A stretch of 46,039 nucleotides of DNA from Candidatus Omnitrophota bacterium (GTDB taxonomy: Bacteria > Omnitrophota > Gorgyraeia > 2-01-FULL-45-10), in contig JAQTPE010000001.1 in NCBI GenBank assembly GCA_028748925.1, forward strand, positions 12,065-58,103. Reading direction: 5' to 3'. How positions within the stretch are numbered: the stretch's first letter is position 1; every line of letters starts with the position of its first letter. The translations under genes and the position numbers were made by a program. Shown here in pieces: positions 36,338 through 44,238 of the stretch. The notes beneath the pieces were generated by a model that saw only the letters and a program-made list of their open reading frames with translations, was not told where the DNA came from and did no database searches.

Positions 36338-37225
36338 ATGGAAGATAAAAACAGGATAAAAAATTATACAGCGCTGGAAGAGGAGTACTCCAGCTTGAAA
36401 AAATCGAAAGTTGTGGTGATACAGGTTCCTTATGACAAGACGGCCACATATCTTAAAGGGGCCGTTAACGGGCCCGAAGCCATAATAGACGCTTCAAAAA
36501 AGATGGAGCTATTCGATGAAGAGCTTAATCAGGAGACATATAAGATAGGCATACATACTATGGATCCGTTGCCGGTACAGGACCTGCCTCCGGAGGCGAT
36601 GATAGATAAAGTTTATAGTTCTACGATAGAACTGTTGAAGGCGGGCAAATTTCCAGTTCTTCTGGGTGGCGAACATTCTCTGACCATAGGATCTATAAGA
36701 GCCTTTAAAGAGGCCTATCCGGATATATCTGTACTGCATCTCGACGCGCATTACGATATGAGAGACGAGTATTTCGGTTCCAAATTCAACCATGGGTGCG
36801 TTGCGCGCAGGATCAGCGAGATATGCCCTATAATTCAGGCCGGGACCCGCAGCTTATCGAAAGAGGAGAAGGATTTTCTCGCTACCCAGGCGAACGGCAG
36901 GATCAAGACGGTGAATGTCTACGATATACTGGAGATGCCCTTATGGAAAGATTTCATCTCGCGCAGTTTGAGCGAGCATGTCTATGTTAGCATAGACCTC
37001 GATGTCTTCGACCCGTCGCTTATGCCGGCTGTCGGGACTCCTGAGCCGGGCGGTATAGGCTGGTACGAGACACTCGATCTTTTGCGCGAGGTATCCAAAG
37101 ATAAAAAGATAGTGGGATTCGATGTCGTGGAGTTGTGTCCCATAAAAGGCCAGGTCTCGTCGGATTTCCTGGCGGCGAAGCTCATTTACAGGCTTTTGGG
37201 ATATATATTTCCAACAAAGAAATAG
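36338..37225 (+). CDS. speB: Agmatinase
   Basis: VLLGGEHSLTIGSIRAF, VLHLDAHYDMRDEY, VSIDLDVFDPSLMPAVGTPEPGGIGW. Confidence 0.9.
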   Translation: MEDKNRIKNYTALEEEYSSLKKSKVVVIQVPYDKTATYLKGAVNGPEAIIDASKKMELFDEELNQETYKIGIHTMDPLPVQDLPPEAMIDKVYSSTIELLKAGKFPVLLGGEHSLTIGSIRAFKEAYPDISVLHLDAHYDMRDEYFGSKFNHGCVARRISEICPIIQAGTRSLSKEEKDFLATQANGRIKTVNVYDILEMPLWKDFISRSLSEHVYVSIDLDVFDPSLMPAVGTPEPGGIGWYETLDLLREVSKDKKIVGFDVVELCPIKGQVSSDFLAAKLIYRLLGYIFPTKK

Positions 37226-37233
37226 GAGTTTAA

Positions 37234-37803
37234 ATGCTGCTGGTCCCGAGAAAAAATTTGCTCGTTCCGAAGAAGATGTTCCTGACGAAAGGCGTCGGCG
37301 TCCACAAGGCGGAGCTCAGGAGCTTCGAGCTGGCATTGCGCGATGCGGGAATCGAAAAGTGCAATCTCGTTCATGTATCAAGCATACTTCCTCCCGAATG
37401 CAAAGTCATTTCCAAGAATGAGGGACTGAAGGAGCTTGTGCCAGGCATGATAACTTATGCCGTCGTCTCCAGATGTTTTTCGAACGAACCGCATAGGCTT
37501 ATTGCGGCGGGCGTCGGCTGCGCGGTTCCGGCCGATCCGAACGCGCACGGCTACTTAAGCGAGCATCATTCTTTCGGCGAGAATGAAAAGGTCGCGGGCG
37601 ATATCGCCGAAGATCTGGCCGTAGAAATGTTGGCATCCACGCTCGGATTGGAGTTCGATGAAGATAAGTCATGGGATGAAAATAAAGAGATATATCAGCT
37701 CAAGGACAAGATCATCCGCACTTCCAATATCACGCAGACCGCGATAATCGGTCCCGAAGGTAACTACGCCACCGTCGTAGCCTCAGCAGTATTCCTGTTC
37801 TAA
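37234..37803 (+). CDS. pdaD: Pyruvoyl-dependent arginine decarboxylase
   Basis: KGVGVHKAELRSFELALRDAGI, HVSSILPPECK (self-processing serine region), AHGYLSEHHSFG. Confidence 0.9.
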   Translation: MLLVPRKNLLVPKKMFLTKGVGVHKAELRSFELALRDAGIEKCNLVHVSSILPPECKVISKNEGLKELVPGMITYAVVSRCFSNEPHRLIAAGVGCAVPADPNAHGYLSEHHSFGENEKVAGDIAEDLAVEMLASTLGLEFDEDKSWDENKEIYQLKDKIIRTSNITQTAIIGPEGNYATVVASAVFLF

Positions 37804-37846
37804 TAATTTTTTCCTGCCACCCCTCCAGGCCTTTGTTCGCGGCTTA

Positions 37847-38025
37847 GAATTTTTCCGCCGTGTGCTTCGGTTTACGTCTCGCTCATTTGCAGGAATTCCT
37901 TCGTCCGCTCTTTTAATTTTGCTTTTCGCAAAATTATAGCAAAGAGCGTCCTCAGTCAGTTCCTGCATTCGCTCGACGTAAATCCTCGCACACCGACATA
38001 TAGTAGGATTATGCCGAAAAAATTC
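37847..38025. repeat. Long imperfect hairpin (about 75-nt arms)
   Basis: Paired segments: GAATTTTT-CCG/CCGAAAAAATTC, TTTACGTC (37871-37878)/GACGTAAA (37975-37982), TGCAGGAA (37888-37895)/TTCCTGCA (37960-37967), CGCTCTTT (37906-37913)/AAAGAGCG (37941-37948), apex AATTTTGC (37915-37922)/GCAAAATT (37928-37935). Confidence 0.85.
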
Positions 38026-38062
38026 AATAAGCCGCTCACAAAGTCCTGTAGTGGTGTCAGGT

Positions 38063-38107
38063 TGTTAGCCCAGGCAGTGAGCGATAAGCGAACTGCCTGG
38101 GCTAACA
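38063..38107. repeat. Perfect 16-bp stem hairpin, 13-nt loop
   Basis: TGTTAGCCCAGGCAGT / ACTGCCTGGGCTAACA; flanks CCTGTAG / CTACGGG extend it imperfectly. Confidence 0.9.
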
Positions 38108-38122
38108 GAACACTGCTACGGG

Positions 38123-38350
38123 AATTTTTATGGGTGATGCTCCTGAAGCTTTTCTTGATATGGGCTCGCATGGGATGGGGGTGTCCGCTGATTAGGATTA
38201 CTGAGGCTTATGCAATAGCTATTGAGATGCCATATAAGGAGGTAATCCTGCGGACATACAGATACTACAAGGCTACCTACATATCTATTGTACACCCCAT
38301 GCGAGCCCTAGAAAAGAAAAGCTGAAGGAGCAGCAGGACCCATAAAAATT
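38123..38350. repeat. 228-bp inverted repeat with nested inner palindromes
   Basis: AATTTTTATGGGT/ACCCATAAAAATT outer stem; GGGCTCGCATGGG (38162-38174)/CCCATGCGAGCCC (38296-38308); AGCTTTTCTT/AAGAAAAGCT; inner CAATAGCTATTG (38213-38224). Confidence 0.9.
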
Positions 38351-38442
38351 ATTTGACTAGTGGCGCCATGTTTGGTGGCTTGTGAGGCTTAGGTTTGAAG
38401 AGCAGAGCCTGAAAAATAGAGGAAGTCAGGGAGGGGGAAATC

Positions 38443-38451
38443 TGCTATAAT
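38443..38451 (+). promoter_or_regulatory. Extended -10 TGcTATAAT upstream of the hyp operon
   Basis: TGCTATAAT; ATG at 38464, no SD. Confidence 0.5.
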
Positions 38452-38463
38452 ATTAAGATACAT

Positions 38464-39567
38464 ATGAAGAGATTGACGCTGCCATTTAGGGTGAAGGGGC
38501 CCATCTTAGCCTGCGGAGCTGACTTAAAAGGCGCTTTTGCGCTCGCTAAAGGCAGAGATGCGTATCTCTTTGACGGTTTTGGTGATCTTTCGGATCTTGA
38601 TAATTACACAAGGTATGGAAGAGCGATCAAGGCCGCGGGGAAAAAGCTTGGTATAAGGCCGCAGATAGTAGTCTGCGATCTGCACCCCGGTTATTTTTCC
38701 ACACAATTCGCGAAAGAATATACGCAGTACGTAGTACGTTGTACGCTGTATGAAACACAGCATCACGAGGCTCATATAGCAAGCGCGATCATCGATAACA
38801 GGATAAGCGGTGAAGTGCTGGGGGCCGCATTTGACGGGACGGGATACGGCACCGATGGCAATATATGGGGCGGGGAGTTTTTTACGGGTGATGCCGGGAG
38901 TTTCAAAAGAATCGCCCATTTAGATTATATACCGATGCCCGGAGGCGAGGCGTGTATTAGAGAGCCATGGCGTATGGCCGTGAGTTACTTATATTCGGCT
39001 TTTGGCCGGGACTTTCTGAATCTTGAGACAGATCTACTGAAGAGCGTCGATAAAAAGAGCCGGATTATATTGAAAGAGATGATCGATAAGAGAATAAATT
39101 CGCCTTTCACGTCGAGCATGGGAAGGTTTTTTGACGCGGCAGGCAGTCTCATATTAAACAGAAGAGATGCTTTCTTTGAGGCAGAATTGCCGGTAGAGCT
39201 GGAGAGGATAGCGAAAGCGAATATCGATAGCAGTTACGGTTCAATCGATTCGATTAAAATTATCAAGGGAATAGTCCGCGATATCGAAAAGAGAGTGGCC
39301 GCTCCGGTGATCTCGGCGAAATTTCATAATTCGATAGCCGGTATGATATTGAACGCGGCCGGAACCGCGAAGGTAAAAAAAGTTGTATTGTCGGGCGGAG
39401 TATTCCAGAATAGATATTTGAAGGACAGGGCGACGAAGCTATTAAGCAAAAATGGCTTTAAGGTTTATTTGCATTCTAATGTCGAGACGAATGACGCGGG
39501 TATACCGCTGGGGCAGATCGCTATAGCGAATGCGAGGGCCTCCGCCTTCGCATTCAACAAGCAATAG
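38464..39567 (+). CDS. hypF: HypF-like protein reduced to the Kae1-like carbamoyltransferase domain
   Basis: PILACGADLKGAFALAKG, DLHPGYFSTQFAKE, QHHEAHIASAI, GAAFDGTGYGTDGNIWGGEF, VLSGGVFQNRYL, NDAGIPLGQIAIA; no acylphosphatase, zinc-finger or YrdC part. Confidence 0.85.
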   Translation: MKRLTLPFRVKGPILACGADLKGAFALAKGRDAYLFDGFGDLSDLDNYTRYGRAIKAAGKKLGIRPQIVVCDLHPGYFSTQFAKEYTQYVVRCTLYETQHHEAHIASAIIDNRISGEVLGAAFDGTGYGTDGNIWGGEFFTGDAGSFKRIAHLDYIPMPGGEACIREPWRMAVSYLYSAFGRDFLNLETDLLKSVDKKSRIILKEMIDKRINSPFTSSMGRFFDAAGSLILNRRDAFFEAELPVELERIAKANIDSSYGSIDSIKIIKGIVRDIEKRVAAPVISAKFHNSIAGMILNAAGTAKVKKVVLSGGVFQNRYLKDRATKLLSKNGFKVYLHSNVETNDAGIPLGQIAIANARASAFAFNKQ

Positions 39568-39617
39568 ACATAGTGCTTCGGCGGATTTCGCGTTGAAGTA
39601 TTAACGGAGAGCTACAC

Positions 39618-39824
39618 ATGTGTTTAGCAGTGCCGATGAAGATAATCGAGATAAATGGCGACGAAGGGTTCGTCGAGTCGTCCGGCCTGAAGCGGAAAGC
39701 GAATTTCTCGCTCCTGAAAAATCCTAAAATCGGCGAGTACGTGCTTCTTCATGCGGGATTTGCGATAGAGAGGGTCAAAGCAAAAGAGGCGCAAAAGACC
39801 CTTAGAATGTTTGAGAGTATATAA
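39618..39824 (+). CDS. hypC: HypC/HupF hydrogenase maturation chaperone
   Basis: MCLAVPMKIIEINGDEGFVE...PKIGEYVLLHAGFAIERV. Confidence 0.95.
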   Translation: MCLAVPMKIIEINGDEGFVESSGLKRKANFSLLKNPKIGEYVLLHAGFAIERVKAKEAQKTLRMFESI

Positions 39825-40921
39825 TGAAATACGTCGATGAGTTCAGGAATAGGCGATTAATAGAGAGGGTGGCGGGTCAGATCCGCGGCGCCGTAAACCC
39901 TGATTGCGCTTACAATATTATGGAGGTCTGCGGTACTCATACGATGAGCATATTCAGGTTTGGGCTGCGCGATATTCTGCCGCCCAATATACGGTTAATC
40001 TCCGGCCCGGGATGCCCGGTCTGCGTGACGCCGAACGAATTTATCGATAAGGCCATGGCCATCGCTAATATGAAGAACGTGATTATCATGACGTTTGGCG
40101 ATATGATCAAAGTTCCGGGGTCGCGCTCAAGCCTTGAGAAAGAGAAGGCCGGCGGCGCGGATGTAAGGATAGCCTATTCGAGCCTCGACGCTCTCGAGCT
40201 GGCGAAGAAACATCCGGATAAAGAGATAGTATTTTTGGGAATAGGTTTTGAGACGACGGCTCCGACCGTGGCGCAGTCTCTGATAATAGCAAAAAAAACC
40301 AAATTAAAGAACTACTCGGTGCTTTGCGGGCACAAGACGATGCCCGAAGTTATGGAGACGCTCGTAAAAGACGGCTCTATAAAAGTGGACGCTTTTATGC
40401 TTCCAGGCCATGTAAGTGCTATAATAGGCCTTAAGCCTTACGGATTTTTGAGTAAAATTTATAAGAAGCGCTGTGTGATATCCGGTTTCGAACCGCTCGA
40501 TATAATGCAGTCTATCCTCATGATAGTAAGACAGCGCAAGCCGGAGATCGAGGTCCAATACGGAAGGATCATAGAGAGAGACGGCAATCCGCTGGCTCAA
40601 AAATGCATGAACGATATTTTTGAAAAATTCCCATCTGTCTGGCGCGGTATAGGATGCGTTAAAGATAGCGGTTTTAAGATAAAAAAATCTTACGGGGTAT
40701 TTGACGCGGAACTGAAATTCAGACCGCGTATCGAAAGACCAAAAGATAATATAAGATGTTTCTGCGGATATATACTGAAAGGTACGAAGACGCCGTACGA
40801 TTGTCCTTCTTTTGCCGGGAGGTGCACTCCGGAAAATCCGGTGGGCGCATGCATGGTATCGGGCGAAGGGACATGCGCGGCGTATTATAAATATGGAAAA
40901 GATACTGTTAGCTCACGGTAG
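39824..40921 (+). CDS. hypD: HypD hydrogenase maturation factor
   Basis: NIMEVCGTHTMSIFRFGLRDILPPNIRLISGPGCPVCVTP; GIGFETTAPTVA; TAATG overlap with hypC. Confidence 0.97.
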   Translation: MKYVDEFRNRRLIERVAGQIRGAVNPDCAYNIMEVCGTHTMSIFRFGLRDILPPNIRLISGPGCPVCVTPNEFIDKAMAIANMKNVIIMTFGDMIKVPGSRSSLEKEKAGGADVRIAYSSLDALELAKKHPDKEIVFLGIGFETTAPTVAQSLIIAKKTKLKNYSVLCGHKTMPEVMETLVKDGSIKVDAFMLPGHVSAIIGLKPYGFLSKIYKKRCVISGFEPLDIMQSILMIVRQRKPEIEVQYGRIIERDGNPLAQKCMNDIFEKFPSVWRGIGCVKDSGFKIKKSYGVFDAELKFRPRIERPKDNIRCFCGYILKGTKTPYDCPSFAGRCTPENPVGACMVSGEGTCAAYYKYGKDTVSSR

Positions 40922-41894
40922 CGGCGGGATGTTGATGCACAAATTGATAGACTCTCTATTCATAGAGAGATTCGGCGGCAGTGTGCTTAAAGAAAAGAAA
41001 GATTCCGCCATCATAAGGATGGGCGGTAAAGAGGTAGCTTTTACTACCGATTCATATGTTGTGGATCCGGTATTTTTTCCGGGCGGGGACATAGGAAGCC
41101 TGGCTCTTTACGGTACCGTCAACGACCTGTCCGTATGCGGGGCAAAACCTTTATTCATATCCCTGGCTATGATAATAGAGGAGGGGCTGGACAGGGATGC
41201 GCTGGAAAAGATAGCATCTTCCATCAAAAACGCAGCCAGGGCCGCAGGTGTAGAGATAGTTACCGGCGATACGAAAGTAGTGGAGAGAGGATCGTGCGAT
41301 AAGATATTCATAAATACCAGCGGTATAGGCGAGATATATTATCCGGGGCTCTCGGTGGATAGGATAAGGCCCGGAGACAGCATTATCTTAAGCGGTACGA
41401 TGGGAGAACACGCGATAAGCGTGCTCTCGAAGAGGGAAGGTATATCTTTTTTATCAAAAGTTAAGAGCGATTCCGCGCCCTTGAATGGCCTGATCTTCAG
41501 GGTGTTGAAGGCCTCGAAGATGGTTAAATTCATGAGGGACCCGACAAGGGGAGGCGTAGCCACTACATTAAATGAAATAGCCGCCGGCGGAAATTTCGGG
41601 ATAGCGATAGATGAGAGCAGTTTGCCTGTGGCACCAGGTGTCAGAAGCGCTTGCGAGCTTCTGGGATTCGATCCTCTCTATCTGGCGTGCGAGGGCAGGG
41701 TGATCATGGTCGTGCGTAGAGGTGATGAGGGTAAAATATTAAGAGCTATGAAGAGAGATCCTATAGGGAAAAGCGCTTGCGTCATAGGCAAGGTGATAGC
41801 CCAAGGCCGCGGCAAGGTATATCTAAATACCGCCTCGGGTGGCAAGCGGATCGTGAGTATGTTAACAGGTGAACAACTGCCGAGGATATGTTAA
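40893..41894 (+). CDS. hypE: HypE hydrogenase maturation factor
   Basis: Start MEKILLAHGSGG (ATG 40893, overlapping the hypD end); FTTDSYVVDPVFFPGGDIG; C-terminal PRIC. Confidence 0.96.
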   Translation: MEKILLAHGSGGMLMHKLIDSLFIERFGGSVLKEKKDSAIIRMGGKEVAFTTDSYVVDPVFFPGGDIGSLALYGTVNDLSVCGAKPLFISLAMIIEEGLDRDALEKIASSIKNAARAAGVEIVTGDTKVVERGSCDKIFINTSGIGEIYYPGLSVDRIRPGDSIILSGTMGEHAISVLSKREGISFLSKVKSDSAPLNGLIFRVLKASKMVKFMRDPTRGGVATTLNEIAAGGNFGIAIDESSLPVAPGVRSACELLGFDPLYLACEGRVIMVVRRGDEGKILRAMKRDPIGKSACVIGKVIAQGRGKVYLNTASGGKRIVSMLTGEQLPRIC

Positions 41895-41900
41895 AATACC

Positions 41901-42623
41901 ATGTATAAGGAAAGGTCTTACAGGCAATGGGTGAAGAGCGAAGGCCTCGTTACTTTTGAGGTTAAAGAACTTGAAACCGATCTGCTCATATCGACCGGAA
42001 AGAACCTGGAAAATAAGGCGCGTGAATCCGTCTTAAATTACAGAGAAGAGATACGTTCTTACGTAGAAAAGAACAGAGATTTTTTTACAGCGCTCAAACC
42101 GGTAGATGTAGGGGCTTGCGCTCCAGGGATAGTAAGGGCGATGGCGAATGCCGGCAGGAAGGCGTCCGTAGGGCCCATGGCTGCTGTTGCCGGAGCGATA
42201 GCGGAATTTGTGGGAAGGGACCTGCTGACATATACCGATGAAGTTATAGTGGAAAACGGCGGGGACATATTTATTAAGACGAAAGCTAATAGAACCCTCG
42301 GTATTTATGCCGGAGAGAATTCTCCTTTTAGCGGCAAGCTGGCCATCGAGATATCTCCTTCGGATAAGGGGTTGGGCATATGCACTTCGAGCGGTACAGT
42401 GAGCCATTCTTTGAGTTTTGGGAAAGCCGATGCGGCAGTGATCTTATCAGATGACACGGCGCTCGCGGATGCGGCGGCCACGGCTATGGGCAATATTGTA
42501 AAGAACGAAGATTGTATAGAGAAGGGGATAGAATTTGCTAAATCGATAGACGCCGTAAGGGGCGCGTTGGTTATCGTAGGGGATAAACTCGGCAGTTGGG
42601 GGAATATAAAACTAGTAAAGTAA
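41901..42623 (+). CDS. UPF0280 (COG2122, ApbE-superfamily-like) protein
   Basis: MYKERSYRQWV..., GPMAAVAGAIAEFVGRDLL, VIVENGGDIFIK, GICTSSGTVSHSLSFGKADAAVILS. Confidence 0.88.
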   Translation: MYKERSYRQWVKSEGLVTFEVKELETDLLISTGKNLENKARESVLNYREEIRSYVEKNRDFFTALKPVDVGACAPGIVRAMANAGRKASVGPMAAVAGAIAEFVGRDLLTYTDEVIVENGGDIFIKTKANRTLGIYAGENSPFSGKLAIEISPSDKGLGICTSSGTVSHSLSFGKADAAVILSDDTALADAAATAMGNIVKNEDCIEKGIEFAKSIDAVRGALVIVGDKLGSWGNIKLVK

Positions 42624-42654
42624 CAAGACGAAACCCTCTACAAGGAGGTTATAA

Positions 42655-43062
42655 ATGGTATCAAAGAGGATAGTCTTAACATTTCCGCATAAACTCGTAG
42701 ATAGGCCCATAGTCTATAAGCTGGTAAAGGATTTTGACCTCGTCTTCAATATTTTACAGGCAAAGATCACACAGCAGGAAGAGGGGCTCCTGATCCTGGA
42801 GCTAACCGGCACAAAAGAGCATTACGCGAACGGCATAAAATATCTTACGGAGTTAGGCGTCAATATCCAGCCGTTAAGCAAAGACGTTACCAGGAACGAT
42901 GACCGTTGCACGCATTGCGGCGCCTGTGTTACCATATGTCCCACGGGAGCGCTATATATGGATAAGAATACGATGAAAGTCGTATTCGATTCCGATAAAT
43001 GTATCGCATGCGAGCTCTGTGTAAGGGCTTGTCCTCCGCGCGCTATGATAGTAAAACTCTAA
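42655..43062 (+). CDS. NIL-domain 4Fe-4S ferredoxin
   Basis: NIL-like N-term; CTHCGACVTICPTGAL and CIACELCVRACPPRAM. Confidence 0.9.
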   Translation: MVSKRIVLTFPHKLVDRPIVYKLVKDFDLVFNILQAKITQQEEGLLILELTGTKEHYANGIKYLTELGVNIQPLSKDVTRNDDRCTHCGACVTICPTGALYMDKNTMKVVFDSDKCIACELCVRACPPRAMIVKL

Positions 43063-43077
43063 AATACCGCGTTGACG

Positions 43078-43106
43078 TTGACTTAGAACGTGAAATGCAT
43101 TAAAAT
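43078..43106 (+). promoter_or_regulatory. Promoter upstream of the hydrogenase subunit genes
   Basis: TTGACT (43078-43083), 17-nt spacer, TAAAAT (43101-43106). Confidence 0.5.
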
Positions 43107-43134
43107 AGAACACTTTATAAGATAATCACAGTAT

Positions 43135-44238
43135 ATGTTAGTTACTCATTACTCCATAACGAAGAGCGACCTATTCGATCTTTTAGCGCGTCTGGCGCAA
43201 ACGAGCAGGGTCTTCGTGCCCTACAGTTGTGATAGCCAGAGATCCGAGAATATCAGGTTTTATTTTGGCGAATTCGACCCTTCCAGGGAATCTGCGGTAG
43301 AATTGGGCGGCGTCAGGCAGAGCCAGCCTTTTAAATCGTTCATAAGCCCTGCCAGAGAGACGGTTATGGGCGGGAACGAGCCTGGCCCGAAGCCGGCCCA
43401 GCGCCACTCGCTTCGTTCGGGTACGGGGCGCGTAATAGTAGCGGGCGTTAAAGCCTGTGATCTGTCGAGCCTTATCCTGCAGGATTACGTATATTTAAAA
43501 GGCGACGTTAAAGATCCTTTTTACGCTTTTCGCCGCGATAACACCCTGATAATATCCTGTGACTGTACATACGCAAAAGAGACCTGCTTCTGCGTAGCTA
43601 TGGGCGGGCGTCCTTATCCGACAAAAGATTTCGATCTTAACCTCTCTCCGCAGGATGGTTTTTTTGTGGTAGAGGTGGGCAGCGATAAGGGCAGGGAGAT
43701 CGTGGATAGCTACAAGACATTCTTTAAAAATTGTAAAAACAGAGACTTCTCCGGACGTGACAGTATGCGCGAGAATGTCGGTCTTCAGATACAGGATTTT
43801 ATAAAAAAAAGAGGCACTCCGGATACGGCAGCCATAAACGGTAATGTGAAAAAGAGCTATGATAATCTGCCTCTTTGGCAGGATGCCGCGTCCACGTGTG
43901 TGGAATGCGGAGCGTGTAATCTTGTTTGCCCGACCTGCCACTGCTTTTTGCTGTTCGATGAGAGCGCCCGGCAGAAGATAGGCAGAGGAAAAGTTTGGGA
44001 TGCCTGCCTGTACAAAACGTTCGCCAAAGTCGCCGGAAATCATAACCCGAGGAAGTATCTTTATGAAAGGATGCGTAACAGGTTCGACAAGAAGTTCGCG
44101 TTCTTTCCCGAGGTGCTCGGCTATTTTGCCTGTACCGGATGCGGCCGATGTATAGAAGCGTGTCCCGGGAATATAGATATAAGAGAAGTGCTTAAAGGCG
44201 TAGTTACGGGAAAGTGGAAAAAACCGCCTCATGATTAA
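43135..44238 (+). CDS. 4Fe-4S dicluster protein, sulfhydrogenase beta / AsrA-like (HydB-type)
   Basis: GVKACDLSSL, CVECGACNLVCPTCHCFLLFD, CTGCGRCIEACPGNIDIREVL. Confidence 0.85.
   Translation: MLVTHYSITKSDLFDLLARLAQTSRVFVPYSCDSQRSENIRFYFGEFDPSRESAVELGGVRQSQPFKSFISPARETVMGGNEPGPKPAQRHSLRSGTGRVIVAGVKACDLSSLILQDYVYLKGDVKDPFYAFRRDNTLIISCDCTYAKETCFCVAMGGRPYPTKDFDLNLSPQDGFFVVEVGSDKGREIVDSYKTFFKNCKNRDFSGRDSMRENVGLQIQDFIKKRGTPDTAAINGNVKKSYDNLPLWQDAASTCVECGACNLVCPTCHCFLLFDESARQKIGRGKVWDACLYKTFAKVAGNHNPRKYLYERMRNRFDKKFAFFPEVLGYFACTGCGRCIEACPGNIDIREVLKGVVTGKWKKPPHD

Noticed and set aside
38063-38107. Possible integron attC site
   Set aside because: The hairpin ends GTTAGCC/GGCTAAC do not fit the GTTRRRY/RYYYAAC core, and there is no integrase or cassette array.
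38011-38325. 104-aa + strand ORF
   Set aside because: Runs across the arms of the nested inverted repeats, has no family resemblance and no convincing SD; more likely non-coding.
40812-40892. Upstream start of hypE
   Set aside because: HypE proteins begin close to the MEKILLAHGSGG motif; the extension only overlaps hypD in another frame.
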